64,000 bases of DNA, from assembly GCA_965261795.1 (NCBI GenBank), contig OZ253476.1:1798001-1862000 (forward strand). Direction: 5' to 3'. Shown in pieces: positions 18,049 to 25,333 of the stretch; within the stretch, counting starts at the first letter, position 1, and each line of letters opens with the position of its first letter. The notes beneath the pieces are model-generated. The model saw only the letters and a list, made by a program, of their open reading frames with translations, was not told the DNA's origin and ran no database searches. The position numbers and the translations under genes were made by a program. The DNA is from CBDCFV01 sp965261795. Its GTDB lineage: Bacteria > Chloroflexota > Dehalococcoidia > Lucifugimonadales > UBA3495.

Positions 18049-19214
18049 GTGTGGTGTAACTGAAGTTAGTAGTAATAGTGTTCGCAATGAGGTATTCTTT
18101 CGATCACCGACTCAGGAGAGGGATGATCATGGCGATCGGAAGGCCAATGCCGCCGCTGATATTGGACGACACCGAAAGGGAAACGCTGGAACGGTGGGTT
18201 CGTCGCCCCAAGACGGCCCAGAGCCTGGCGCTGCGGGCCAGAATGATTCTGGCCTGCGCCGAAGGCCGCAGCAACATCGCAGTGGCTGCCGACTTGGAGG
18301 TGTCCGACGAAACGGTGGGGAAGTGGCGTTCCCGGTTCTTGGAACGGCGATTGGACGGCCTGTCGGACGAGCCCCGCAGCGGCCGACCGCGAGCGGTTAC
18401 TGATGAAGACGTGGAACGGGTGATTACGCTGACGCTGGAGTCCACACCCAAGGACGCCACGCACTGGAGCACCCGGTCCATGGCCCAGCGTTCCGGTCTG
18501 AGCCACACCACGGTCAGCCGCATCTGGCGCGCCTTCGCACTGCAACCTCACCGCACCGAAACCTTCAAGCTGTCGGCGGACCCCTTCTTCATCGAAAAGG
18601 TGCGGGACATTGTGGGCCTCTACCTTGATCCACCGGACCGGGCGTTGGTCTTGTGCGTGGACGAGAAGTCCCAGATTCAGGCCTTGGACCGCACCAGGCC
18701 GCTGTTGCCCCTGCGCCCGGGCCAGGTGGAGCGGCGCACCCATGATTACGTGCGCCACGGCACCACGTCCCTCTTCGCCGCTTTGGACGCCAGGACCGGC
18801 AAGGTGATTGGCCAGTGCCACCGCCGCCACCGGGCCGTGGAGTTCCGCAAGTTCCTCGATGCCATCGAGTCCGAGGTGCCCGCCGGGTTGGACGTGCACC
18901 TGATTGCGGACAACTACGCCACCCACAAGACGGCGCTGATCCGGAACTGGTTCGCCAAACGGCCCCGCTTCCATATCCACTTCACGCCCACCAGCGCCTC
19001 CTGGCTGAACCTGGTGGAACGCTGGTTTGGGCTGCTCACCGAAAAGCAGTTGCGCCGTGGAGTGCATCAGAGCAGCGGTGAACTGGAGGCTGCCATCTAC
19101 CGTTACCTGGACGTCACCAACGAAGACCCCAAGCCCTTTGTCTGGACCAAGACCGCTGACCAAATCCTGGCCAGCGTGGCCCGCTTTTGCCGACGCACTT
19201 TAGATACAGGACAC
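18049..19214 (+). mobile_element. IS630-family insertion sequence, copy 1
   Basis: An element of 1166 bp with imperfect inverted ends (GTGTGGTGTAACTGAAGT and GTGTCCTGTATCTAAAGT), flanked by TA within CTAG on both sides. IS630-family elements insert at CTAG/TA and duplicate TA. All four copies in the window have the same length and encode the same protein, which points to very recent activity. Confidence 0.92.
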
Positions 19215-19217
19215 TAG
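18123..19217 (+). CDS. IS630-family transposase (copy 1)
   Basis: Transposase of 364 aa. An N-terminal pair of helix-turn-helix segments (ARMILACAEGRSNIAVAADLEVSDETVGKWRSRF; then SGLSHTTVSRIWRAF) is followed by the DDE catalytic core: VLCVDEKSQ (Asp), LIADNYATHKT (Asp) and NLVERWFGLLTEKQ (Glu). The start is the ATG after CAGGAGAGGG. The last codons GGA-CAC are the IS end itself; the TAG stop is made by the TA target duplication plus the first flanking base. Confidence 0.9.
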   Translation: MIMAIGRPMPPLILDDTERETLERWVRRPKTAQSLALRARMILACAEGRSNIAVAADLEVSDETVGKWRSRFLERRLDGLSDEPRSGRPRAVTDEDVERVITLTLESTPKDATHWSTRSMAQRSGLSHTTVSRIWRAFALQPHRTETFKLSADPFFIEKVRDIVGLYLDPPDRALVLCVDEKSQIQALDRTRPLLPLRPGQVERRTHDYVRHGTTSLFAALDARTGKVIGQCHRRHRAVEFRKFLDAIESEVPAGLDVHLIADNYATHKTALIRNWFAKRPRFHIHFTPTSASWLNLVERWFGLLTEKQLRRGVHQSSGELEAAIYRYLDVTNEDPKPFVWTKTADQILASVARFCRRTLDTGH

Positions 19218-20382
19218 TGTGGTGTAACTGAAGTTAGTAGTAATAGTGTTCGCAATGAGGTATTCTTTCGATCACCGACTCAGGAGAGGGATGATCATGG
19301 CGATCGGAAGGCCAATGCCGCCGCTGATATTGGACGACACCGAAAGGGAAACGCTGGAACGGTGGGTTCGTCGCCCCAAGACGGCCCAGAGCCTGGCGCT
19401 GCGGGCCAGAATGATTCTGGCCTGCGCCGAAGGCCGCAGCAACATCGCAGTGGCTGCCGACTTGGAGGTGTCCGACGAAACGGTGGGGAAGTGGCGTTCC
19501 CGGTTCTTGGAACGGCGATTGGACGGCCTGTCGGACGAGCCCCGCAGCGGCCGACCGCGAGCGGTTACTGATGAAGACGTGGAACGGGTGATTACGCTGA
19601 CGCTGGAGTCCACACCCAAGGACGCCACGCACTGGAGCACCCGGTCCATGGCCCAGCGTTCCGGTCTGAGCCACACCACGGTCAGCCGCATCTGGCGCGC
19701 CTTCGCACTGCAACCTCACCGCACCGAAACCTTCAAGCTGTCGGCGGACCCCTTCTTCATCGAAAAGGTGCGGGACATTGTGGGCCTCTACCTTGATCCA
19801 CCGGACCGGGCGTTGGTCTTGTGCGTGGACGAGAAGTCCCAGATTCAGGCCTTGGACCGCACCAGGCCGCTGTTGCCCCTGCGCCCGGGCCAGGTGGAGC
19901 GGCGCACCCATGATTACGTGCGCCACGGCACCACGTCCCTCTTCGCCGCTTTGGACGCCAGGACCGGCAAGGTGATTGGCCAGTGCCACCGCCGCCACCG
20001 GGCCGTGGAGTTCCGCAAGTTCCTCGATGCCATCGAGTCCGAGGTGCCCGCCGGGTTGGACGTGCACCTGATTGCGGACAACTACGCCACCCACAAGACG
20101 GCGCTGATCCGGAACTGGTTCGCCAAACGGCCCCGCTTCCATATCCACTTCACGCCCACCAGCGCCTCCTGGCTGAACCTGGTGGAACGCTGGTTTGGGC
20201 TGCTCACCGAAAAGCAGTTGCGCCGTGGAGTGCATCAGAGCAGCGGTGAACTGGAGGCTGCCATCTACCGTTACCTGGACGTCACCAACGAAGACCCCAA
20301 GCCCTTTGTCTGGACCAAGACCGCTGACCAAATCCTGGCCAGCGTGGCCCGCTTTTGCCGACGCACTTTAGATACAGGACAC
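19217..20382 (+). mobile_element. IS630-family insertion sequence, copy 2 (tandem)
   Basis: A complete 1166-bp copy in direct tandem with copy 1, sharing a single TA between them. Its right flank TA (20383-20384) is in turn the insertion site of the IS5-type element. Confidence 0.92.
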
Positions 20383-20385
20383 TAG
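19291..20385 (+). CDS. IS630-family transposase (copy 2)
   Basis: Protein identical to copy 1, with the DDE residues intact. Its TAG stop uses TA of the target plus the first G of the neighbouring IS5-type element. Confidence 0.9.
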   Translation: MIMAIGRPMPPLILDDTERETLERWVRRPKTAQSLALRARMILACAEGRSNIAVAADLEVSDETVGKWRSRFLERRLDGLSDEPRSGRPRAVTDEDVERVITLTLESTPKDATHWSTRSMAQRSGLSHTTVSRIWRAFALQPHRTETFKLSADPFFIEKVRDIVGLYLDPPDRALVLCVDEKSQIQALDRTRPLLPLRPGQVERRTHDYVRHGTTSLFAALDARTGKVIGQCHRRHRAVEFRKFLDAIESEVPAGLDVHLIADNYATHKTALIRNWFAKRPRFHIHFTPTSASWLNLVERWFGLLTEKQLRRGVHQSSGELEAAIYRYLDVTNEDPKPFVWTKTADQILASVARFCRRTLDTGH

Positions 20386-20394
20386 GGAGTGTCG

Positions 20395-20763
20395 TCAAAT
20401 CAACTTAGTCCAAATCACCATCGCCCGAATCTGGCAGATGGCCAGGTAAGAAAGGGAGTTCTTGGCATACCGGGTTGCCACTCCCCGCCACTGCTTGAAG
20501 TCCAAGAAGCCGTTTTCCACCAGATGCCGCAGCTTGTACAGTGCCCGGTCATATTCCCGCTTTTCCCGCCGGTTGCCTTTGGGCGGTATTACCGGGTTCA
20601 TCCCCAATTCCGAGGCGGCGGCTATGATTTCATTGGTGTCATAGGCTTTGTCTGCCAGAAGATGCTCCGCCGCGATACCCTCAATCAAGGGCAGTGCTTG
20701 GGAGCAGTCCGCTGCCGTGCCTCCGGTGACTATCACTTTTACCGGCATTCCGTGGGAGTCCAC
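20395..20763 (-). CDS. IS5/IS427 transposase, downstream ORF
   Basis: C-terminal half of the transposase. Read from the slippery site it begins GLNSKLHLAVDSHGMPV and continues with ADKAYDTNEI (second catalytic Asp) and YDRALYKLRHLVENGFLDFKQWRGVATRYAK (catalytic Glu in HLVENGF). It is in the -1 frame relative to the upstream ORF and overlaps it, so it is probably made as a fusion by programmed frameshifting. The internal ATG is unlikely to be used. Confidence 0.8.
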   Translation of the reverse strand: MDSHGMPVKVIVTGGTAADCSQALPLIEGIAAEHLLADKAYDTNEIIAAASELGMNPVIPPKGNRREKREYDRALYKLRHLVENGFLDFKQWRGVATRYAKNSLSYLAICQIRAMVIWTKLI

Positions 20764-21200
20764 CGCCAGGTGCAGCTTGCTGTTGAGCCCCCTTTTGTGC
20801 GGGCAATGGCTTGATTGCCGCCCCGGGCCCCGGCGCTGTGGGGATGAGCCTTGATGTAGCTGGCGTCAATCATCAGCCACTCAAAATCAGGATCGTCAAT
20901 CATGGCGTCCAGCAGCTTGGCCCATACGCCCCGGTCCCGCCAGCGGCAGAAGCCTTTAGCCCCCCGGCTTGACCGGGGGGGCCGGTGGGTGTTCTTCCAG
21001 TCCCCGTAGTCCGGGGGCAAATCGCGCCAAGGAGCCCCGGTGCGCAGAATCCAGAACACAGCATTGAGAAAAAGCCGGTTATCGTAAGCGGGCCGGCCCG
21101 TCTTGCCCTTGCCGCCGGGGAGAAGAGGCTCCAGGATTTCCCATACCTGGCCGGAAATATCATGGCGCCGGTGCGCCGGCACTGCGGTTGCTGCTGGCAT
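20739..21200 (-). CDS. IS5/IS427 transposase, upstream ORF
   Basis: N-terminal half (153 aa as a free ORF) of the transposase: RHDISGQVWEILEPLLP, GRPAYDNRLFLNAVFWILRTGAPWRDLP, then FEWLMIDASYIKAH with the first catalytic Asp. The reading frame carries on into the downstream ORF by a -1 shift at ACA-AAA-GGG-GGC (near 20792), the RTKGG region where IS427-type elements frameshift. The residues after that point (STASCTWRW) are out-of-frame filler. Confidence 0.8.
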   Translation of the reverse strand: MPAATAVPAHRRHDISGQVWEILEPLLPGGKGKTGRPAYDNRLFLNAVFWILRTGAPWRDLPPDYGDWKNTHRPPRSSRGAKGFCRWRDRGVWAKLLDAMIDDPDFEWLMIDASYIKAHPHSAGARGGNQAIARTKGGSTASCTWRWTPTECR

Positions 21201-21266
21201 AGCCCAATCCTACTACACTGATTGCAATGTCAGCTTATCACCTCACTCTCACTTTGACGACACTCC

Positions 21267-22265
21267 CTAGGAACCGGGCCGGAAAGTCCTGGTTGGGTAG
21301 GGGGATTTGGGCAATAAAGCCGACGTGAGCAGGATCACGGAGCACAGTTGTCCGAGCCGGACCGCGCAGAAATTGGCCGCAGCATGGGCGACAACAAAGG
21401 GGACAATATTGAGGACGACGCTGCGGCCTGTTGCGCCGCCACCGGTACGGCCCGACCACCCGAGTTTCCCGGCCACCAGGGTCAGGTTGGCTACCGTGGC
21501 AGCCAGATACAGCTGGAACCTGGTCTTGACCCTGCCGAAATAGCGGGACTGGCGAAGGCCCAACTGGACCAGCCGGGCCAACCGGTGCTCCACCACCACT
21601 CGGCGCACTCGATATTCGTCATAGTGAGTGCTTTGCTGCAACGATCGGGCCTGCTGCAGCAGGGCTTCCTGGGGATGGACCAGCACCCGCCGCCCCCTGC
21701 TCCCCTTGGCTGCGATGCACTGGGACCGCAGTGGACATGTCCGGCATTCGGCCCCGTCGAACTGGAAGGCCTGCAAGCGGTGGACCCGCCCCCTGCGGTC
21801 CGTCCGCTTTCCCGCCGGCACGATGGTGTGGGTAACCTGTCCCGCCGGACAGGTGCAACTGCCCGCGGTCAGGTCGATGACAAAGTCATCCTTGGGAAAG
21901 TGCTTCCGGTCGGGCCGTCCCGGCACTCTGGCCACCAACCGGCGTCCCGCATCGGCGAAGGCCTGCCTGGTATCGCCATCCCCATAGGCGGCGTCGCCCA
22001 TGGCTTCCTCCACCGGCACACCGGTGTTGGCCTCGCTCTGCTCCACCAATTCCAGCGATCCCAGGTTGTCCGGAGCGTTGCCGGGCAATACGTCCACGGC
22101 GGTGATCAACTGGGAGCCGGTATCCACGACGATGGCCGCCTTGTGTCCGTCGAACCGTCTACTGCTGCTCTTGTGGCCGTGGCGCATCTCCGGGTCATGC
22201 ACCGACATCATCCGGTCCCGGCTCACCCCGTCCTTGAGATTCACTCCGTCATCGGTCCGCTCCAC
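21267..22265 (-). CDS. IS1182 transposase, C-terminal fragment
   Basis: C-terminal part with the rest of the catalytic core (MGDAAYGDGDTR, Asp), a Cys-rich zinc-binding block (CTCPAG, CRTCPLRSQC) and the conserved HYDEYRVRRVVVEHRLARLVQLGLRQSRYFG (Glu region). The coding sequence runs to the last base of the element; its TAG stop is supplied by the flanking CTAG target. Confidence 0.7.
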   Translation of the reverse strand: MERTDDGVNLKDGVSRDRMMSVHDPEMRHGHKSSSRRFDGHKAAIVVDTGSQLITAVDVLPGNAPDNLGSLELVEQSEANTGVPVEEAMGDAAYGDGDTRQAFADAGRRLVARVPGRPDRKHFPKDDFVIDLTAGSCTCPAGQVTHTIVPAGKRTDRRGRVHRLQAFQFDGAECRTCPLRSQCIAAKGSRGRRVLVHPQEALLQQARSLQQSTHYDEYRVRRVVVEHRLARLVQLGLRQSRYFGRVKTRFQLYLAATVANLTLVAGKLGWSGRTGGGATGRSVVLNIVPFVVAHAAANFCAVRLGQLCSVILLTSALLPKSPYPTRTFRPGS

Positions 22266-22809
22266 GTCCCCCGTTCGGGGCCGGGGGCAGGCTCTGGAGC
22301 AGCAACTGCCCCAGCAGTTCCGCCGCCGCCACTATCTGCTGCCGCTCAGCGCTGTCCTCCCCCAATTCCCCCTGCGCCTGCCGCGACAACTCCAGCAACC
22401 GGTCGGCGTCAGCTACTATCAAGGACAGCAGCGCCGCCCGCGCCCGTTTGTCGCTCCAGTCGATGGCGGCTTCGCCCTTCACGCTGGAACCCAGGTACCC
22501 CTCATATCCCCGGGCCTTGCCCCATTCCTTGACGCTGGACTTCTCCACTGCCGCCAGCGCCCGCAACAGCTTGACTATCCCGTCCGCCAACAGATTATAC
22601 GTGTCCTTCACCGCGCCACGGCCCAGGATGTTGGTCGTGTCCAACGCCACCCGCATCCCGCGCCCTTTCAGATACCCCGACTCCCGGGCCAAACGCAGAC
22701 TGGACTCGAACACCTCCCGCACCTTGCCGTACAGTATCAGCTGGGCGCGGAACACCTGCAGCGTACTCTTGGCGAAGGGACGGTCTTCCACCTCAATCCC
22801 CAAGGCCAC
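22249..22809 (-). CDS. IS1182 transposase, middle fragment
   Basis: Middle part, with STLQVFRAQLIL and MRVALDTTNILGRGAVKDTYNLLADGI, which holds the first catalytic Asp. The frame ends at a second GGGGG run near 22260. The ORF's own start Met is internal to the original protein. Confidence 0.7.
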   Translation of the reverse strand: MALGIEVEDRPFAKSTLQVFRAQLILYGKVREVFESSLRLARESGYLKGRGMRVALDTTNILGRGAVKDTYNLLADGIVKLLRALAAVEKSSVKEWGKARGYEGYLGSSVKGEAAIDWSDKRARAALLSLIVADADRLLELSRQAQGELGEDSAERQQIVAAAELLGQLLLQSLPPAPNGGRGADR

Positions 22810-23110
22810 CCCCGATCGTGGCCGAGGGCAGGCTCTTCCACCGGATGTCGAAGTCGGCCCGGGCCTTGGCCTCGGCGTCGCTCACCTTGTCGTGGGACTG
22901 GAGCAGCAGCGCTGTCGCCAGCAGGCTGGGCGGCACGCTGTCCCGGCCGTTGTCGGCGCAGTAGAACCCGGCGAAATCAGGGTCCCGGAACAGGCGGCCC
23001 CGCAGTGATGCCAACAGTCCGTAGTAGGTGTCCCGCCCCACGTGGTCCAGATACAACCGGTCCGCTTCCCAGAGGCCCCTCTGGTCCGACCGCTCTCCCA
23101 TCATGCTCAA
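22793..23110 (-). CDS. IS1182 transposase, N-terminal fragment
   Basis: Start of the transposase: LYLDHVGRDTYYGLLASLRGRLFRDPDFAGFYCADNGRDSVPPSLLATALLLQSHDKVSDAEA, the IS1182 DUF772-like N-terminal domain. The frame fails at a GGGGG run near 22806 (SATIG, then out of frame); one base shift continues in the next fragment. Confidence 0.7.
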   Translation of the reverse strand: MSMMGERSDQRGLWEADRLYLDHVGRDTYYGLLASLRGRLFRDPDFAGFYCADNGRDSVPPSLLATALLLQSHDKVSDAEAKARADFDIRWKSLPSATIGGGLGD

Positions 23111-23179
23111 GCCCTCGCTATTTCTTGATGGCTCAAGTATAGCTGACCACCCGGCTGAAGCCAGTTTCCGGCCACGTTT

Positions 23180-24274
23180 CTAGTGTCCTGTATCTAAAGT
23201 GCGTCGGCAAAAGCGGGCCACGCTGGCCAGGATTTGGTCAGCGGTCTTGGTCCAGACAAAGGGCTTGGGGTCTTCGTTGGTGACGTCCAGGTAACGGTAG
23301 ATGGCAGCCTCCAGTTCACCGCTGCTCTGATGCACTCCACGGCGCAACTGCTTTTCGGTGAGCAGCCCAAACCAGCGTTCCACCAGGTTCAGCCAGGAGG
23401 CGCTGGTGGGCGTGAAGTGGATATGGAAGCGGGGCCGTTTGGCGAACCAGTTCCGGATCAGCGCCGTCTTGTGGGTGGCGTAGTTGTCCGCAATCAGGTG
23501 CACGTCCAACCCGGCGGGCACCTCGGACTCGATGGCATCGAGGAACTTGCGGAACTCCACGGCCCGGTGGCGGCGGTGGCACTGGCCAATCACCTTGCCG
23601 GTCCTGGCGTCCAAAGCGGCGAAGAGGGACGTGGTGCCGTGGCGCACGTAATCATGGGTGCGCCGCTCCACCTGGCCCGGGCGCAGGGGCAACAGCGGCC
23701 TGGTGCGGTCCAAGGCCTGAATCTGGGACTTCTCGTCCACGCACAAGACCAACGCCCGGTCCGGTGGATCAAGGTAGAGGCCCACAATGTCCCGCACCTT
23801 TTCGATGAAGAAGGGGTCCGCCGACAGCTTGAAGGTTTCGGTGCGGTGAGGTTGCAGTGCGAAGGCGCGCCAGATGCGGCTGACCGTGGTGTGGCTCAGA
23901 CCGGAACGCTGGGCCATGGACCGGGTGCTCCAGTGCGTGGCGTCCTTGGGTGTGGACTCCAGCGTCAGCGTAATCACCCGTTCCACGTCTTCATCAGTAA
24001 CCGCTCGCGGTCGGCCGCTGCGGGGCTCGTCCGACAGGCCGTCCAATCGCCGTTCCAAGAACCGGGAACGCCACTTCCCCACCGTTTCGTCGGACACCTC
24101 CAAGTCGGCAGCCACTGCGATGTTGCTGCGGCCTTCGGCGCAGGCCAGAATCATTCTGGCCCGCAGCGCCAGGCTCTGGGCCGTCTTGGGGCGACGAACC
24201 CACCGTTCCAGCGTTTCCCTTTCGGTGTCGTCCAATATCAGCGGCGGCATTGGCCTTCCGATCGCCATGATCAT
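23180..24274 (-). CDS. IS630-family transposase (copy 3)
   Basis: Protein identical to the other three copies. Its stop TAG again uses the TA duplication plus a flanking G on the coding strand. Confidence 0.9.
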   Translation of the reverse strand: MIMAIGRPMPPLILDDTERETLERWVRRPKTAQSLALRARMILACAEGRSNIAVAADLEVSDETVGKWRSRFLERRLDGLSDEPRSGRPRAVTDEDVERVITLTLESTPKDATHWSTRSMAQRSGLSHTTVSRIWRAFALQPHRTETFKLSADPFFIEKVRDIVGLYLDPPDRALVLCVDEKSQIQALDRTRPLLPLRPGQVERRTHDYVRHGTTSLFAALDARTGKVIGQCHRRHRAVEFRKFLDAIESEVPAGLDVHLIADNYATHKTALIRNWFAKRPRFHIHFTPTSASWLNLVERWFGLLTEKQLRRGVHQSSGELEAAIYRYLDVTNEDPKPFVWTKTADQILASVARFCRRTLDTGH

Positions 24275-24348
24275 CCCTCTCCTGAGTCGGTGATCGAAAG
24301 AATACCTCATTGCGAACACTATTACTACTAACTTCAGTTACACCACAC
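23183..24348 (-). mobile_element. IS630-family insertion sequence, copy 3 (inverted)
   Basis: A complete 1166-bp copy in the opposite orientation to copies 1 and 2, with TA at 23181-23182 and 24349-24350, within CTAG on both sides. Confidence 0.92.
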
Positions 24349-24390
24349 TAGGTTCTGTTGACATTTCCCCGTCATTCCCCCTGACAGGGG

Positions 24391-24683
24391 CTGACAAGGG
24401 TATGTAAAATTGAGATTATAGCTACGAACCGGCCCCACCGCCCCTGGATTCCGGCCTGCGCCGGAATGACGGAGTGGACCCGCCTGGATTCCGGCCTGCG
24501 CCGGAATGACGGAATGGGCCCGCCTGGATTCCGGCCTGCGCCGGAATGACGGAATGGGCCCGATACGGAATGGGCCCGATAGTGAGCATTTGGGAGCGGT
24601 TTTGTATTTGAGCAAGCCTACCCTACTATGCGGTCTCACGTTCAACTGCGTAAAGTCCCAAATGAAATACATACCCTTGTCAG
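24391..24683. mobile_element. A-type miniature element, copy 2 (293 bp)
   Basis: Ends CTGACAAGGGTATGTA and TACATACCCTTGTCAG, with three palindromic CCGGCCTGCGCCGG units inside. It is flanked by the 11-bp repeat CCTGACAGGGG (24380-24390 and 24684-24694), which is the first part of the B element. It therefore inserted into the left end of that element. Confidence 0.85.
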
Positions 24684-24684
24684 C

Positions 24685-24867
24685 CTGACAGGGGTATGTA
24701 TAGATATTGTGGACTTGGAAGGGAAATGACTTTCTGGCACCTTTTCGGTACCAAACCAAAGGTAAAAAGGGTCTTGTTACTTCCTGAACCACGGCCCGGC
24801 CCGTCGGCTGAGCCGAAGATGATCTGTCATCCCAAAGCTGGAAACACCCCATACATACCCCTGTCAG
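24685..24867. mobile_element. B-type miniature element, right copy (183 bp)
   Basis: Same length, sequence and orientation as the copy at 10006-10188. Its outer side is followed directly by CTCTCTCTGTG, the partner of the repeat at 9995-10005. Confidence 0.8.
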
Positions 24868-24973
24868 CTCTCTCTGTGGGAGAGGGGCAAGGTGAGGGCC
24901 GGTCCCACTTCACCCAACCATCTTCTTGGAGAAGAATCCCCATCGGACCTCTTCTGACGTCAAGCATGCGCCG

Positions 24974-25147
24974 CTAAGTTGCGGCTTTGGTTTCCTGTTT
25001 TCTCTTCAGAGGAGCTTTGCCGGCGGTGGCTGGTAGCGCCTCTGGAAAGGGGTTGAAATAGTAAGCTTTTCCGCACCTCTGGCACACCATTGCCGGAAAC
25101 TCCCAGTCATATCTCAAGGCCCCCTGGCACTTCAAGCATGTTCTCAT
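24974..25147 (-). CDS. Small double-CxxC zinc-ribbon protein (57 aa)
   Basis: A short ORF (57 codons) with ATG preceded by AAGGGAG at 7 nt. It encodes MRTCLKCQGALRYDW, then MVCQRCGKAYYFNP and a basic tail. Two CxxC pairs 18 residues apart indicate one zinc ribbon. It has no known partner and lies just outside the 14.9-kb block, divergent from the CoxL-like gene. Size and composition suggest a nucleic-acid-binding or regulatory role, but this is only a guess. Confidence 0.6.
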   Translation of the reverse strand: MRTCLKCQGALRYDWEFPAMVCQRCGKAYYFNPFPEALPATAGKAPLKRKQETKAAT

Positions 25148-25333
25148 TTTCTATCTCCCTTCTTTCCTGCCTGCTGATATTTTCAATTACGCACGAAAGT
25201 GCAAATCGGTTCTTTTTCCGTCCACCCCCAGGGTATAGAATGGAGATGATTTCAGGGCTGCTCTTCGGTAGTCTGGATCGATAGCCCTGAAATTCCCCGG
25301 ACAAAAATAAACCCTTGCTCCAAGGAGGCCGAA

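Larger units (their letters stand above)
20385..21267 (-). mobile_element. IS5-family (IS427-like) insertion sequence
   Basis: An 883-bp element with matching ends GGGAGTGTCGTCAAA / TTTGACGACACTCCC and a TA on each side. It carries two overlapping ORFs on the minus strand, the arrangement of the IS427 group of IS5. Removing it with one TA restores CTAG between IS630 copy 2 and the IS1182-type element. Confidence 0.85.
21270..23180 (-). mobile_element. IS1182-family insertion sequence
   Basis: A 1911-bp element whose ends match at 13 of 17 positions (GGAACCGGGCCGGAAAG and GAAACGTGGCCGGAAAC) with TA on each side. The transposase lies on the minus strand in three frames. Confidence 0.75.
10006..24867. 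mobile_element. Putative 14.9-kb composite mobile unit
   Basis: The block starts CTGACAGGGGTATGTATAG and ends with the matching CATACATACCCCTGTCAG, flanked by an 11-bp direct repeat. Each end is a full 183-bp miniature element in the same orientation, and neither inner junction shows the duplication, as in composite transposons. Inside are two 237-293-bp A-type elements, the adhesin-like gene and five insertion sequences. No transposase obviously matches the outer ends, so mobilisation in trans is likely. Integration of a circle by recombination into a resident 183-bp element would give the same structure. Confidence 0.6.

Noticed and set aside
18066..19163. Long open frame antisense to the IS630 transposase (365 codons, repeated in every copy)
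   Set aside because: It mirrors the transposase codons, has no start signal or known domain, and recurs only because the element recurs.
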